NCBI GenBank assembly: GCA_051889975.1
Contig: JBJFDJ010000016.1
Span: 1 to 48,423 of the forward strand
DNA length: 48,423 nucleotides
Direction of reading: 5' to 3'
Source: UBA9845 sp051889975
GTDB lineage: Bacteria; Bacillota; Clostridia; Christensenellales; UBA1242
Each line of letters starts with the position of its first letter. Position 1 is the stretch's first letter. Below are positions 26,113 through 32,087 of the stretch, in pieces. The notes beneath the pieces are model-generated. The model did no database searches and was not told where the DNA came from. It saw only the letters and a program-made list of their open reading frames with translations. The position numbers and the translations under genes are program-made.

Positions 26113-26772
26113 TTAATTGCTCACTCTGTCTAACTCTCGCTTAAAATAAAACAAATATTGTTGAGCATAACCACTTAAATTGCCAAAAGTTTCAACCAAT
26201 TTTTTTCTTATCAAAACTCTGTTTGTTAATTCATTTGTTGCAAAATAGCAGTTGTAAACTTTTTGTATCCATGTGTCTACGGGAAAGCAATCCATTTTGT
26301 GATATCCAAAAAGTGCAATNNNNNNNNNNNNNNNNNNNNNNNNNNNNNNNNNNNNNNNNNNNNNNNNNNNNNNNNNNNNNNNNNNNNNNNNNNNNNNNNN
26401 NNNNNNNNNNNNNNNNNNNCTTATGATAAAACTTATTATCATTTCAAGTGGCTGTTGATTTAAAATGCGTATGCCATTGCCAAAATCAATTGCCTTTTGC
26501 ATAGTGTCATTTATGGCAAGTTGATTTTTAATTGTTTGATAATCTGTTTTTAAGTCAAAAAAGTATTCAAAATAGTCCACATCACTTGTTGTAATTTCGT
26601 AGCAATCTGCCTGCTCGTTTATCAAAGCAAATTTGTCGCCACTAAACACCACAAAACTGCCATCATCCCTTTTTTGATATCTAAAAATCTGCCCACACTC
26701 CAAGATATGTTTTGGGTTAAATTGCATCTTGTCATAAACAAAAATTTTGTCATCTGTAAGTTTGTATTTCAT
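26113..26772 (-). CDS. 8-oxoguanine DNA glycosylase/AP lyase (Ogg family), interrupted by an assembly gap
   Basis: HhH-GPD DNA glycosylase for oxidised guanine. Seen: an N-terminal FNPKHILECGQIFRYQ domain, LEMIISFII at the start of the HhH-GPD core, then after the gap IALFGYHKMDCFPVDTWIQKVY, which carries the catalytic Asp. The catalytic Lys of the helix-hairpin-helix and the hairpin itself fall in the gap. In homologues these flanks are about 70-80 residues apart, but 100 Ns equals only 33, so more sequence is missing than the Ns show. No ribosome-binding site is evident before ATG 26772. Confidence 0.85.
   Translation of the reverse strand: MKYKLTDDKIFVYDKMQFNPKHILECGQIFRYQKRDDGSFVVFSGDKFALINEQADCYEITTSDVDYFEYFFDLKTDYQTIKNQLAINDTMQKAIDFGNGIRILNQQPLEMIISFIIXXXXXXXXXXXXXXXXXXXXXXXXXXXXXXXXXXIALFGYHKMDCFPVDTWIQKVYNCYFATNELTNRVLIRKKLVETFGNLSGYAQQYLFYFKRELDRVSN
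26320..26419. other. Assembly gap (100 N)
   Basis: Exactly 100 Ns inside the 8-oxoguanine glycosylase gene. The true missing length is probably larger, judged from the family's domain spacing. Confidence 0.98.
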
Positions 26773-26823
26773 AATAAAAATATATCACAAAACTTAAAAT
26801 TATACAATACAAATTTTAGTTTT

Positions 26824-27603
26824 CTAATTAAATACAGGAATCAAATTAAATTTCCTTGAAACCTTTTCACCATATTCCCCAGTTAATTTAAAAGTTATAT
26901 ATGAGATACGTAAATTTTTAACTGAAAATTCTGCAATAAACTTTTCTGAAAAACAAAATTTTGTTGCCAATAAATTAAATTTATCGTCATACCACTCAAT
27001 TTTATTCGTTTTATCACAAGATATTGATATGGTCCCCGCATAATTATCTATATTAATTTCTAGAATTCTAGGTGTAAAATTACATTCATTTTTAAGCAAA
27101 TTCAGTTCTGTTTGTGTATATTCTGATTTTATTAATGGAACATAATTTTTTTGAATTTTTATTCCTTTGCCACCAAAGTTTTCTAAATTTGCAATCATTT
27201 TCCATCTATAAATTTTATTTCTTTCTTCAAAATCCATTTGAGCTTTGGTTAGATGTGCTGCAAATTCCAACTCATTACAATTGTTAACCTTCATAAAATG
27301 CTTTTTTGCATTCTCTCCAAACCCTAGTCTTTGGGAATTTCTTATATGTTTAACCCCATGACATCTGCTACATAAAGCAATAATATCAATTAAAGTTTGA
27401 GTCTTTGTTTCTGTATTAAAATCCCATACCTCGTGAGCATCTAAATCATCTGTTTCATATCCGCAAATCGCACATTTATGATTTGCTTTTTTATAACATG
27501 CATTTCTTAGAATATCCCAGTCTTTTTTAAAAAGTATTCTACTAAAATCGTTTCCCCAAGCACCTTTGGGCAATAATTCAATTTCTAATTTCAAATCTTT
27601 CAT
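26824..27603 (-). CDS. HNH endonuclease-like protein with a C-terminal beta-rich extension
   Basis: 259 residues from ATG 27603, which follows the DUF4417 stop by seven bases with AAGGTAGG upstream. Residues ~1-140 match a common HNH family: IELLPKGAWGNDFSRIL, a zinc knuckle (Cys44, Cys47, with Cys78, Cys81), and catalytic-type His in AHEVWDF and CHGVKHI, then HFMKVNNC. Residues ~165-259 form a predicted beta-strand-rich domain not recognised. It is the last gene of a five-gene accessory cassette. Nuclease activity is known for the family and inferred here; the target is unknown. Confidence 0.8.
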   Translation of the reverse strand: MKDLKLEIELLPKGAWGNDFSRILFKKDWDILRNACYKKANHKCAICGYETDDLDAHEVWDFNTETKTQTLIDIIALCSRCHGVKHIRNSQRLGFGENAKKHFMKVNNCNELEFAAHLTKAQMDFEERNKIYRWKMIANLENFGGKGIKIQKNYVPLIKSEYTQTELNLLKNECNFTPRILEINIDNYAGTISISCDKTNKIEWYDDKFNLLATKFCFSEKFIAEFSVKNLRISYITFKLTGEYGEKVSRKFNLIPVFN

Positions 27604-27610
27604 ACTGTGC

Positions 27611-28342
27611 CTACCTTGTTGGATACAACTCACCAGCGAGATATTTTTTCATGTAGTTATCGAATCCCATTTTTGAAATTAATTCTTCTTGGTCAAATGG
27701 GCTTATAACTTTAATATTGCCTGTCATCTCATCAAATGGCGTTCCATAACAAATTATTCCAGATGGTTTAATTACTTCTAACATTTTATTATAACTTTTC
27801 ATAAATTCTTGTTTATATTCCTCTCTACAATAGGTCGAAACTGCAACAACTGAACCTTGTTCTATTCCATCAAAACAAAAATCATAACTTTCACTTCCTG
27901 CCGAGCAAACTGTAGGAATAACTTTCATTCCATGTTTTTGGAAAAACGCACCACACCATCTATTTTTAAATGTGCTATATATTTGAAGTGCTCTTGGCAT
28001 ATCCCAATACAAACTAAATTCAGGCGATAAAATTGCATAATATTGTGATAATTTTTCCATTGCCAATTCTGGTTTTTCATATACATTTTCAAACAACCAA
28101 TCGTAAGTGAAAAAATGAATTGTTTTATGTTTGTTATCTTCATCTTGCAACTTTGTTTTAGTATAATTCCATAAATCAATCTTATCCAAATCTAGATCTT
28201 GTTTCTTTATTAGTGGCATTTCATATTTACCAACTGTTGCAAATTCATTTCTTACAAGCTTAAGTTTCTTTTCCAACTTCTCTTTATCATATTCAGTTTT
28301 TTCTTGTATTAAATTATTATCTACTTCATATTTTTCTTTCAT
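27611..28342 (-). CDS. DUF4417 domain-containing protein
   Basis: 243 residues. Recognised by the DUF4417 pattern: HFFTYDWLFENVYEKPE, SPEFSLYWDMPRALQIYSTFKNRW, GAFFQKHGMKVIPTVCSAG, then GIEQGSVVAVSTY and IKPSGIICYGTPF. The family's function is unknown and it is frequent on mobile and phage-related DNA. Here it lies 35 bases after a CPCC-type gene and 7 bases before the HNH gene, all on one strand, suggesting co-transcription. A charged N-terminal ~45 residues may be a separate helical lead-in. Confidence 0.82.
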   Translation of the reverse strand: MKEKYEVDNNLIQEKTEYDKEKLEKKLKLVRNEFATVGKYEMPLIKKQDLDLDKIDLWNYTKTKLQDEDNKHKTIHFFTYDWLFENVYEKPELAMEKLSQYYAILSPEFSLYWDMPRALQIYSTFKNRWCGAFFQKHGMKVIPTVCSAGSESYDFCFDGIEQGSVVAVSTYCREEYKQEFMKSYNKMLEVIKPSGIICYGTPFDEMTGNIKVISPFDQEELISKMGFDNYMKKYLAGELYPTR

Positions 28343-28377
28343 AAAATCTCCTTGTATAAAAAAATCATAGGTTAAAA

Positions 28378-28692
28378 TTAATTCAACTTATGATTTTTAT
28401 AATTTATTTCATAATATTTTTTTGCTAAATCAATTGCTTTAAAACAAGTGTTATCTGCTTTTAAAATCTCAACCTTATTTTCATCCCAAAATTTTTTATA
28501 CTGATTTAAGCTCATATGATTAGCACCACCCATATAATCTGGTTGTTCGTTTTGCAAACCATCATCTTCCCATCCACAAAACATGCATATGTCGTGAATA
28601 AAATTGATATCTCCCATTCCACACATCTTGCTTTTGTATAGTGGAATTTTGCTTTCTTCAATATTTTTTATATTTTGTTTCATAATTTTCAT
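28378..28692 (-). CDS. CPCC-type Cys-rich protein, degenerate paralogue
   Basis: 104 residues of the Cys-rich CPCC family, with CMFCGWEDDGLQNEQPDYMGGANHMSLN matching the family's second Cys pair plus the W-E-D-D-x-x-Q...GGAN signature. The first Cys pair, expected near residue 24, is reduced to a single Cys (KMCGMGD), so a four-Cys zinc site cannot form. Its ATG overlaps the stop of the upstream paralogue (TAATG); an ATG three codons later is an alternative. Function of the family is unknown. Confidence 0.75.
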   Translation of the reverse strand: MKIMKQNIKNIEESKIPLYKSKMCGMGDINFIHDICMFCGWEDDGLQNEQPDYMGGANHMSLNQYKKFWDENKVEILKADNTCFKAIDLAKKYYEINYKNHKLN

Positions 28693-28997
28693 TATTTTAT
28701 TTCTTGGATTATTTCTCCAGCTTCTTCTTTTCTTAAAATTTCTTCGTTTATAGATTGAAAATTTTTCTTGTAATATTCTAATGAAAGTCTGATTACAAAG
28801 AAATCATCTCTACTTTTAATTATATCGTTCTTGTTTTCTTCCCAAAACATCATATGTTGATTATAAGTCATATTGTTGGCTCCACCAACATAATTTGGAT
28901 TTTCTTCTTGAATTGTATCTGCTTCCCACCCGCAAATTTTACAAGTATCGTTATCATATTCTATGTTACCCAATCCACAAATCTTACATCTTCTCAT
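28692..28997 (-). CDS. CPCC-type Cys-rich protein
   Basis: 101 residues. Two CxxC pairs, CKICG near residue 4 and CKICGWEADTIQEENPNY, followed by VGGANNMTYNQ, identify the CPCC family, here with CKIC replacing the usual CPCC. A zinc-binding fold is likely. GGAGA lies upstream of ATG 28997. It follows the toxin-like gene by four bases and is followed with overlap by a paralogue, so these three genes should be one transcript. Proteins of this family occur among toxin-immunity and phage-related loci, but no function is established; an immunity role is a hypothesis. Confidence 0.8.
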   Translation of the reverse strand: MRRCKICGLGNIEYDNDTCKICGWEADTIQEENPNYVGGANNMTYNQHMMFWEENKNDIIKSRDDFFVIRLSLEYYKKNFQSINEEILRKEEAGEIIQEIK

Positions 28998-29001
28998 TAT
29001 A

Positions 29002-29340
29002 TTAATCTCCTTTATCTATATTTTCCCAATAAAATTTCCATTTTTCATAATTTTTCATAAAATAGTTCTCTTTAATTTTATAAAAAGTAACAATTTTTCC
29101 GTCTTTGTTAATTACAACGAAATGTCTGTTTTCTCTATTAAATTTACATGTACAGCCGTCATCTCGCTTATAACTCAATATTTTTTCATTTTCTTCACTC
29201 AATACTAAATCTTTTGCCGCTTGTGAATATCCTAGGAAATCATCTTCAAATCCCATCTGCCAACCATGATCATTAAAATGTTTGACTTCGTTGTAAGGAC
29301 TTGTCCAGTATTCAGCATAAGTACTAGGACCTTTTTCCAT
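29002..29340 (-). CDS. Small protein resembling C-terminal toxin nuclease domains (BECR-like)
   Basis: 112 residues. The pattern VKHFNDHGWQMGF...YSQAAKDLV (His21, His25) followed by CKFNRENRHFVVINKDGKIVTFYK resembles nuclease domains found at the C-termini of polymorphic toxins (barnase/EndoU/colicin/RelE-like), in which a HF..HG motif, an aromatic-rich strand and TFYK close the domain. No secretion or delivery domain is attached, so it stands alone. AGGAGG lies 13 bases before ATG 29340, and a two-codon mini-ORF (ATG ATA TAA) lies between. It heads the cassette with the CPCC, DUF4417 and HNH genes. The toxin assignment is by pattern only. Confidence 0.5.
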   Translation of the reverse strand: MEKGPSTYAEYWTSPYNEVKHFNDHGWQMGFEDDFLGYSQAAKDLVLSEENEKILSYKRDDGCTCKFNRENRHFVVINKDGKIVTFYKIKENYFMKNYEKWKFYWENIDKGD

Positions 29341-29360
29341 TTATTATATCATACCTCCTT

Positions 29361-29417
29361 ATAAAATGCAAAAGGTTGGAGAAACAAAACATTTCTTCAA
29401 CCTTTTTAACATTTTAT
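29361..29417. repeat. 57-base near-perfect hairpin before the accessory cassette
   Basis: ATAAAATG (29361-29368) pairs with CATTTTAT (29410-29417), and inside it a 15-pair arm (29370-29384 with 29392-29406, one G-T pair) closes on a seven-base loop. It ends just upstream of the AGGAGG of the toxin-like gene. It could be a terminator, an attenuator or a boundary repeat; its pairing is best when read on the plus strand. Confidence 0.7.
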
Positions 29418-29440
29418 CATATAGTTTTTAATACAATCAA
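29411..29440 (-). promoter_or_regulatory. Candidate promoter of the accessory cassette
   Basis: Minus-strand TTGATT (29440-29435), 18-base spacer, TAAAAT (29416-29411). The -10 lies inside one arm of the hairpin at 29361-29417, so only part of that hairpin would be transcribed from it. Confidence 0.45.
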
Positions 29441-29559
29441 TATTTACTGCCAACTTTGAACTTAATATGGCATTTAGTTAAAAGTGATTGATTTTTTGCA
29501 AAAAAATAACCAGTTTTGTTTGCATGCATGAAATCACAACTCAAAATAAAATCACGAAA

Positions 29560-30777
29560 CTACATATAATCTAAAAAATTCACACCACAGCAAAATTTTT
29601 GCACAAAAAAACCAAAATGATTAAAATTTTGGTTTTTTAATTTATTATTTTGATGCTTTTTTATTTTTTGATTTTTTGATGTTGTTGCGTCATCTGGGTT
29701 TGAGTCTGCTTGATTTTGACTTTGAACATCTTGTTTGTTTTGTTGCGCTGTTGATGTGTCGACGTTTTGTGATTGTTCTTTGTCCTTTAATTTTGCATCG
29801 GCTTTTTTATCTTTTTTTGCTTTTTTTGTTTTTTCGCCACGTGGTTTTTTGTGCAAAAAGTAGTCAATGCCGTCAGTTTCCAAGTTAAATTTTTGTTTTT
29901 TCTCTGTTCTAACCTTTTCAACCCTTTCTGGCAACTTGTCACCAACAACTGGCATAACAACCTTGTCGGTTCTGTTTCTTACTTCCAATTGGTTAAATGG
30001 AACTGACACATTGTTGCGTTTAAACTCGTTGTAAACATTTTCTACAACATAGTAATAAACTGGCCAATAATCTTCCGAATCGCACCAGCAATTTGCAAAA
30101 AAGTCTAACGAACTGGCATTTAATGTTTTTAATCTGCAAAAAGGTGCATTTGGTTCAAGAAGCACTCTGCCATCACTTTTCATAACATCTAAAATAATTT
30201 GTTTAACTTGCTCAACATCAGACTCATAGGCAACAGAAAAAGTAAAGTCAACTCGTCGTGTTTTGTTTGCCCCATAATTGACAAGCGAATTGTTAACAAT
30301 AGATGAATTTGGTAGCGTTATTTTTTTGTTGTCAACAGTCAAAATTGTTGTAAACAAAAAGTTTATGTCGGCAACACTACCCTCAACGCCGTTAACACTT
30401 ATGTAATCGCCTTTTTTAAATAAGTGTGTGGAAATTATCACAATGCCGTTGGCAACATTGGCAATGTTAGACTCCAACGCCATACCAACTGACAATAACA
30501 ACGCACTAAGTGCAGTTATTATGCCCGTAACTTGTATGCCAATCATATTTAAAAGAATAAGCACCCAAATCAAATACAGTGACAATTTTATAAAACCCAT
30601 AATAAAGTTTTGTGCAATCTTTTCCATTTTTGTTTTGGCAAAAATTCTTCGCAAAATATTTAATATTATTTTAACAGCTAAAATACCAAAAAAGAATACA
30701 AGCAAAAAACTTATTATATTCCAAACATTATTTGAAAAGAAATTTACAATACTATTCCAAATTTGTTCCCAATCCAT
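29560..30777 (-). CDS. MscS family mechanosensitive channel, with probable frameshifted C-terminus
   Basis: Small-conductance osmotic-release channel. Seen: three transmembrane helices in the first ~120 residues, the pore helix ITALSALLLSVGMALESNIANVANG, and the beta-domain motif KKGDYISVNGVEGSVADINFL. After residue ~285 a Lys/Asp/Gln-rich tail follows. The 405-residue frame continues straight through a perfect terminator hairpin (29606-29638) into NFNHFGFFVQKF and beyond, which is not protein-like. One extra A in the A6 run after ACATC would give a tail ending KNKKASK and two stops right before the terminator. GGAGA precedes ATG 30777. Confidence 0.88.
   Translation of the reverse strand: MDWEQIWNSIVNFFSNNVWNIISFLLVFFFGILAVKIILNILRRIFAKTKMEKIAQNFIMGFIKLSLYLIWVLILLNMIGIQVTGIITALSALLLSVGMALESNIANVANGIVIISTHLFKKGDYISVNGVEGSVADINFLFTTILTVDNKKITLPNSSIVNNSLVNYGANKTRRVDFTFSVAYESDVEQVKQIILDVMKSDGRVLLEPNAPFCRLKTLNASSLDFFANCWCDSEDYWPVYYYVVENVYNEFKRNNVSVPFNQLEVRNRTDKVVMPVVGDKLPERVEKVRTEKKQKFNLETDGIDYFLHKKPRGEKTKKAKKDKKADAKLKDKEQSQNVDTSTAQQNKQDVQSQNQADSNPDDATTSKNQKIKKHQNNKLKNQNFNHFGFFVQKFCCGVNFLDYM
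29588..29613. repeat. Copy 1 of a 26-base element with GCAAAAATTTTTGC-like palindrome
   Basis: Begins CAGCAAAATTTTTGCACA and ends in an A run plus CC. It is almost identical to 30897-30922; the copies differ only in T-run and A-run length. Both lie directly beyond a minus-strand terminator. Confidence 0.75.
29605..29638 (-). terminator. Terminator of mscS (inside the annotated frame)
   Basis: A perfect 13-pair stem AAAAAACCAAAAT / ATTTTGGTTTTTT (29606-29618 with 29626-29638), loop of seven, followed by Ts on the minus strand. Its position within the open frame suggests that the present stop codon is not the original one. Confidence 0.8.
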
Positions 30778-30807
30778 AACTTTCTCCTTTGTAAAATTTA
30801 CAAGAGA

Positions 30808-30836
30808 ATTGTATATTTTATAGTTTTATTTGTAAA
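30808..30836 (-). promoter_or_regulatory. Promoter of mscS
   Basis: Minus-strand TTTACA (30836-30831), 17-base spacer, TACAAT (30813-30808), about 30 bases before the mscS ATG. The -35 lies in a 24-base direct repeat (copies at 30829-30854 and 30881-30906). Confidence 0.6.
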
Positions 30837-30906
30837 GCGATAAACATCAAAAATATGTAATTTTTTATACATTTGCATTTTTTGTAAAGCAATAAACAGC
30901 AAAATT
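30829..30906. repeat. Imperfect direct repeat upstream of mscS
   Basis: TTTGTAAAGCGATAAACATC at 30829 recurs as TTTGTAAAGCAATAAACAGC at 30881 (two differences in 24), 52 bases apart. The copy nearer mscS contains its -35 box, so the repeat could be an operator or a duplicated promoter segment. Confidence 0.6.
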
Positions 30907-30922
30907 TTGCACAAAAAAAACC
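30897..30922. repeat. Copy 2 of the 26-base palindromic element
   Basis: Begins CAGCAAAATTTTGCACAAAA and ends in CC; contains the perfect palindrome GCAAAATTTTGC. See the near-identical copy at 29588-29613. Confidence 0.75.
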
Positions 30923-30940
30923 TTGCATTTGCAAGGTTTG
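30913..30940 (-). terminator. Terminator of the rplU-prp-rpmA operon
   Basis: Minus-strand AAACCTTGCA / TGCAAGGTTT hairpin followed by eight Ts, seven bases beyond the rpmA stop. Confidence 0.85.
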
Positions 30941-30946
30941 TATTTA

Positions 30947-31222
30947 TTATTCAGCGTAAACGCTAACTTTCTTTTTGCCCTTTGAAGCATATTCAAATTT
31001 AACTGTGCCATCAATAAGAGCATAAAGTGTGTAGTCTTTGCCCATGCCAACATTGTTGCCTGGGTGAATTTTGCTACCTCTTTGTCTTACAATAATATTT
31101 CCGGCTTTAACTTGTTCGCCACCAAACTTTTTAGTTCCAAGTCTTTTAGCGTTGCTGTCTCTGCCGTTACTTGTGCTACCGCCACCTTTGTGGTGAGCAA
31201 ACAATTGCAATAAAATGCGCAT
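30947..31222 (-). CDS. rpmA: 50S ribosomal protein L27 (with cleavable N-terminus)
   Basis: Ribosomal protein near the peptidyl-transferase centre. The 91 residues begin with an LLQLFA|HHKGGGSTSNGRDS arrangement: Bacillota L27 precursors carry a short extension ending in a (L/Q)FFA-like motif that the Prp protease removes to expose the functional N-terminus. The prp gene lies immediately upstream. Conserved LGTKKFGGEQV and GNIIVRQRGSKIHPGNNVGMGKDYTLYAL follow. Part of the rplU-prp-rpmA operon. Confidence 0.97.
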   Translation of the reverse strand: MRILLQLFAHHKGGGSTSNGRDSNAKRLGTKKFGGEQVKAGNIIVRQRGSKIHPGNNVGMGKDYTLYALIDGTVKFEYASKGKKKVSVYAE

Positions 31223-31224
31223 AT

Positions 31225-31554
31225 CTATTTAACCTCCACTTTTAAGTATTTTGGATATTGTTTTTGCAAATCTTGTAGACCACAAAGCATTGTGTTTAAA
31301 ATAACTTGTGCGTCCTTAAAATTTGCTGAAAATTCATTTTCTAAAAGTTCTAGGTACAAACTTCCTTGCTTTTCGTCAACAACACATTTGTGTTTTGCCT
31401 TTGCAACATATTTTATACCCAAAACTGCCGTCTGTGTGATACTTGAAATACCAGCGCAAACGATATCTTTGCCATACTCGGCATATCCTGCGTGATTTTT
31501 ACACTCCACGCTAACTATGTTACCATTTTTGTAACTTACAATTATTTTTGTCAT
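31225..31554 (-). CDS. prp: Ribosomal-processing cysteine protease Prp
   Basis: Cleaves the N-terminal extension of L27. Seen in 109 residues: the family motif NHAGYAEYGKDIVCAGISSI with catalytic His21 and Cys33, and a C-terminal LNTMLCGLQDLQKQYPKYLKV. It lies between rplU and rpmA as in nearly all Bacillota; its ATG abuts the rplU stop and its stop lies two bases from the rpmA start. Formerly ysxB. Confidence 0.95.
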   Translation of the reverse strand: MTKIIVSYKNGNIVSVECKNHAGYAEYGKDIVCAGISSITQTAVLGIKYVAKAKHKCVVDEKQGSLYLELLENEFSANFKDAQVILNTMLCGLQDLQKQYPKYLKVEVK

Positions 31555-31859
31555 TATTTAACACTTACAATTTTAAGTCTTGTATATGGTTGACGATGAC
31601 CTTGGATTTTTTTTGAGTGTTTTTTGCTCTTGTATTTAAACACAAGAATTTTTGCTTGTTTGTCGTGTTTAACAACTTCTGCAACAACTTCTGCACCAGC
31701 AACTGTTGGATTACCTGCTTTAACAGTTTTGCCATCAACAAGCATCAACACATCAAGTTTAACCTGACTGCCAACTTCGGCGTCCAATTTTTCAACATCA
31801 ATTGTTTGTCCTTCGCTAACCTTGTATTGTTTTCCCCCTGATAGAACTACAGCGTACAT
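31554..31859 (-). CDS. rplU: 50S ribosomal protein L21
   Basis: 101 residues from ATG 31859, with GGAGGG six bases upstream; an in-frame start seven codons earlier overlaps this site and is rejected. Seen: MYAVVLSGGKQYKVSEGQ at the N-terminus, VDGKTVKAGNPTVAGAEVVAEV, and the C-terminal KKHSKKIQGHRQPYTRLKI motif. First gene of the operon, preceded by a promoter and a structured leader. Confidence 0.97.
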   Translation of the reverse strand: MYAVVLSGGKQYKVSEGQTIDVEKLDAEVGSQVKLDVLMLVDGKTVKAGNPTVAGAEVVAEVVKHDKQAKILVFKYKSKKHSKKIQGHRQPYTRLKIVSVK

Positions 31860-31864
31860 ATCAT

Positions 31865-31939
31865 TCCCTCCTTTTAGCATAACTCGCTGGGGCTAGGTGC
31901 ATAATTGCTTAAAAAAACCTGCTCCACGCGGAACAGATA
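31865..31939 (-). ncRNA. Candidate L21 leader (autoregulatory mRNA structure)
   Basis: Between the promoter and rplU the minus strand forms CTGTTCC-GCGT-GGAGCAG (seven pairs), then a T run, then an AGCA...TGCT stem enclosing the GC-rich CACCTAGCCCCAGCGAG. Structured leaders upstream of rplU are known in low-GC Gram-positives (L21 leader). The structure is read by eye and the family match is not verified. Confidence 0.5.
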
Positions 31940-31940
31940 T

Positions 31941-31969
31941 AATTTATCATAATTTTTTTTTGTTGTCAA
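31941..31969 (-). promoter_or_regulatory. Promoter of rplU-prp-rpmA
   Basis: Minus-strand TTGACA (31969-31964), 17-base spacer, TAAATT (31946-31941). Confidence 0.65.
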
Positions 31970-31987
31970 CAAGTTTTTATATATTTA

Positions 31988-32087
31988 NNNNNNNNNNNNN
32001 NNNNNNNNNNNNNNNNNNNNNNNNNNNNNNNNNNNNNNNNNNNNNNNNNNNNNNNNNNNNNNNNNNNNNNNNNNNNNNNNNNNNNNN
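31988..32087. other. Assembly gap (100 N)
   Basis: Exactly 100 Ns between the nucleotide cyclase gene and the rplU promoter. It removes the 3' end of the cyclase gene and whatever separated it from the rplU promoter. Confidence 0.98.
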
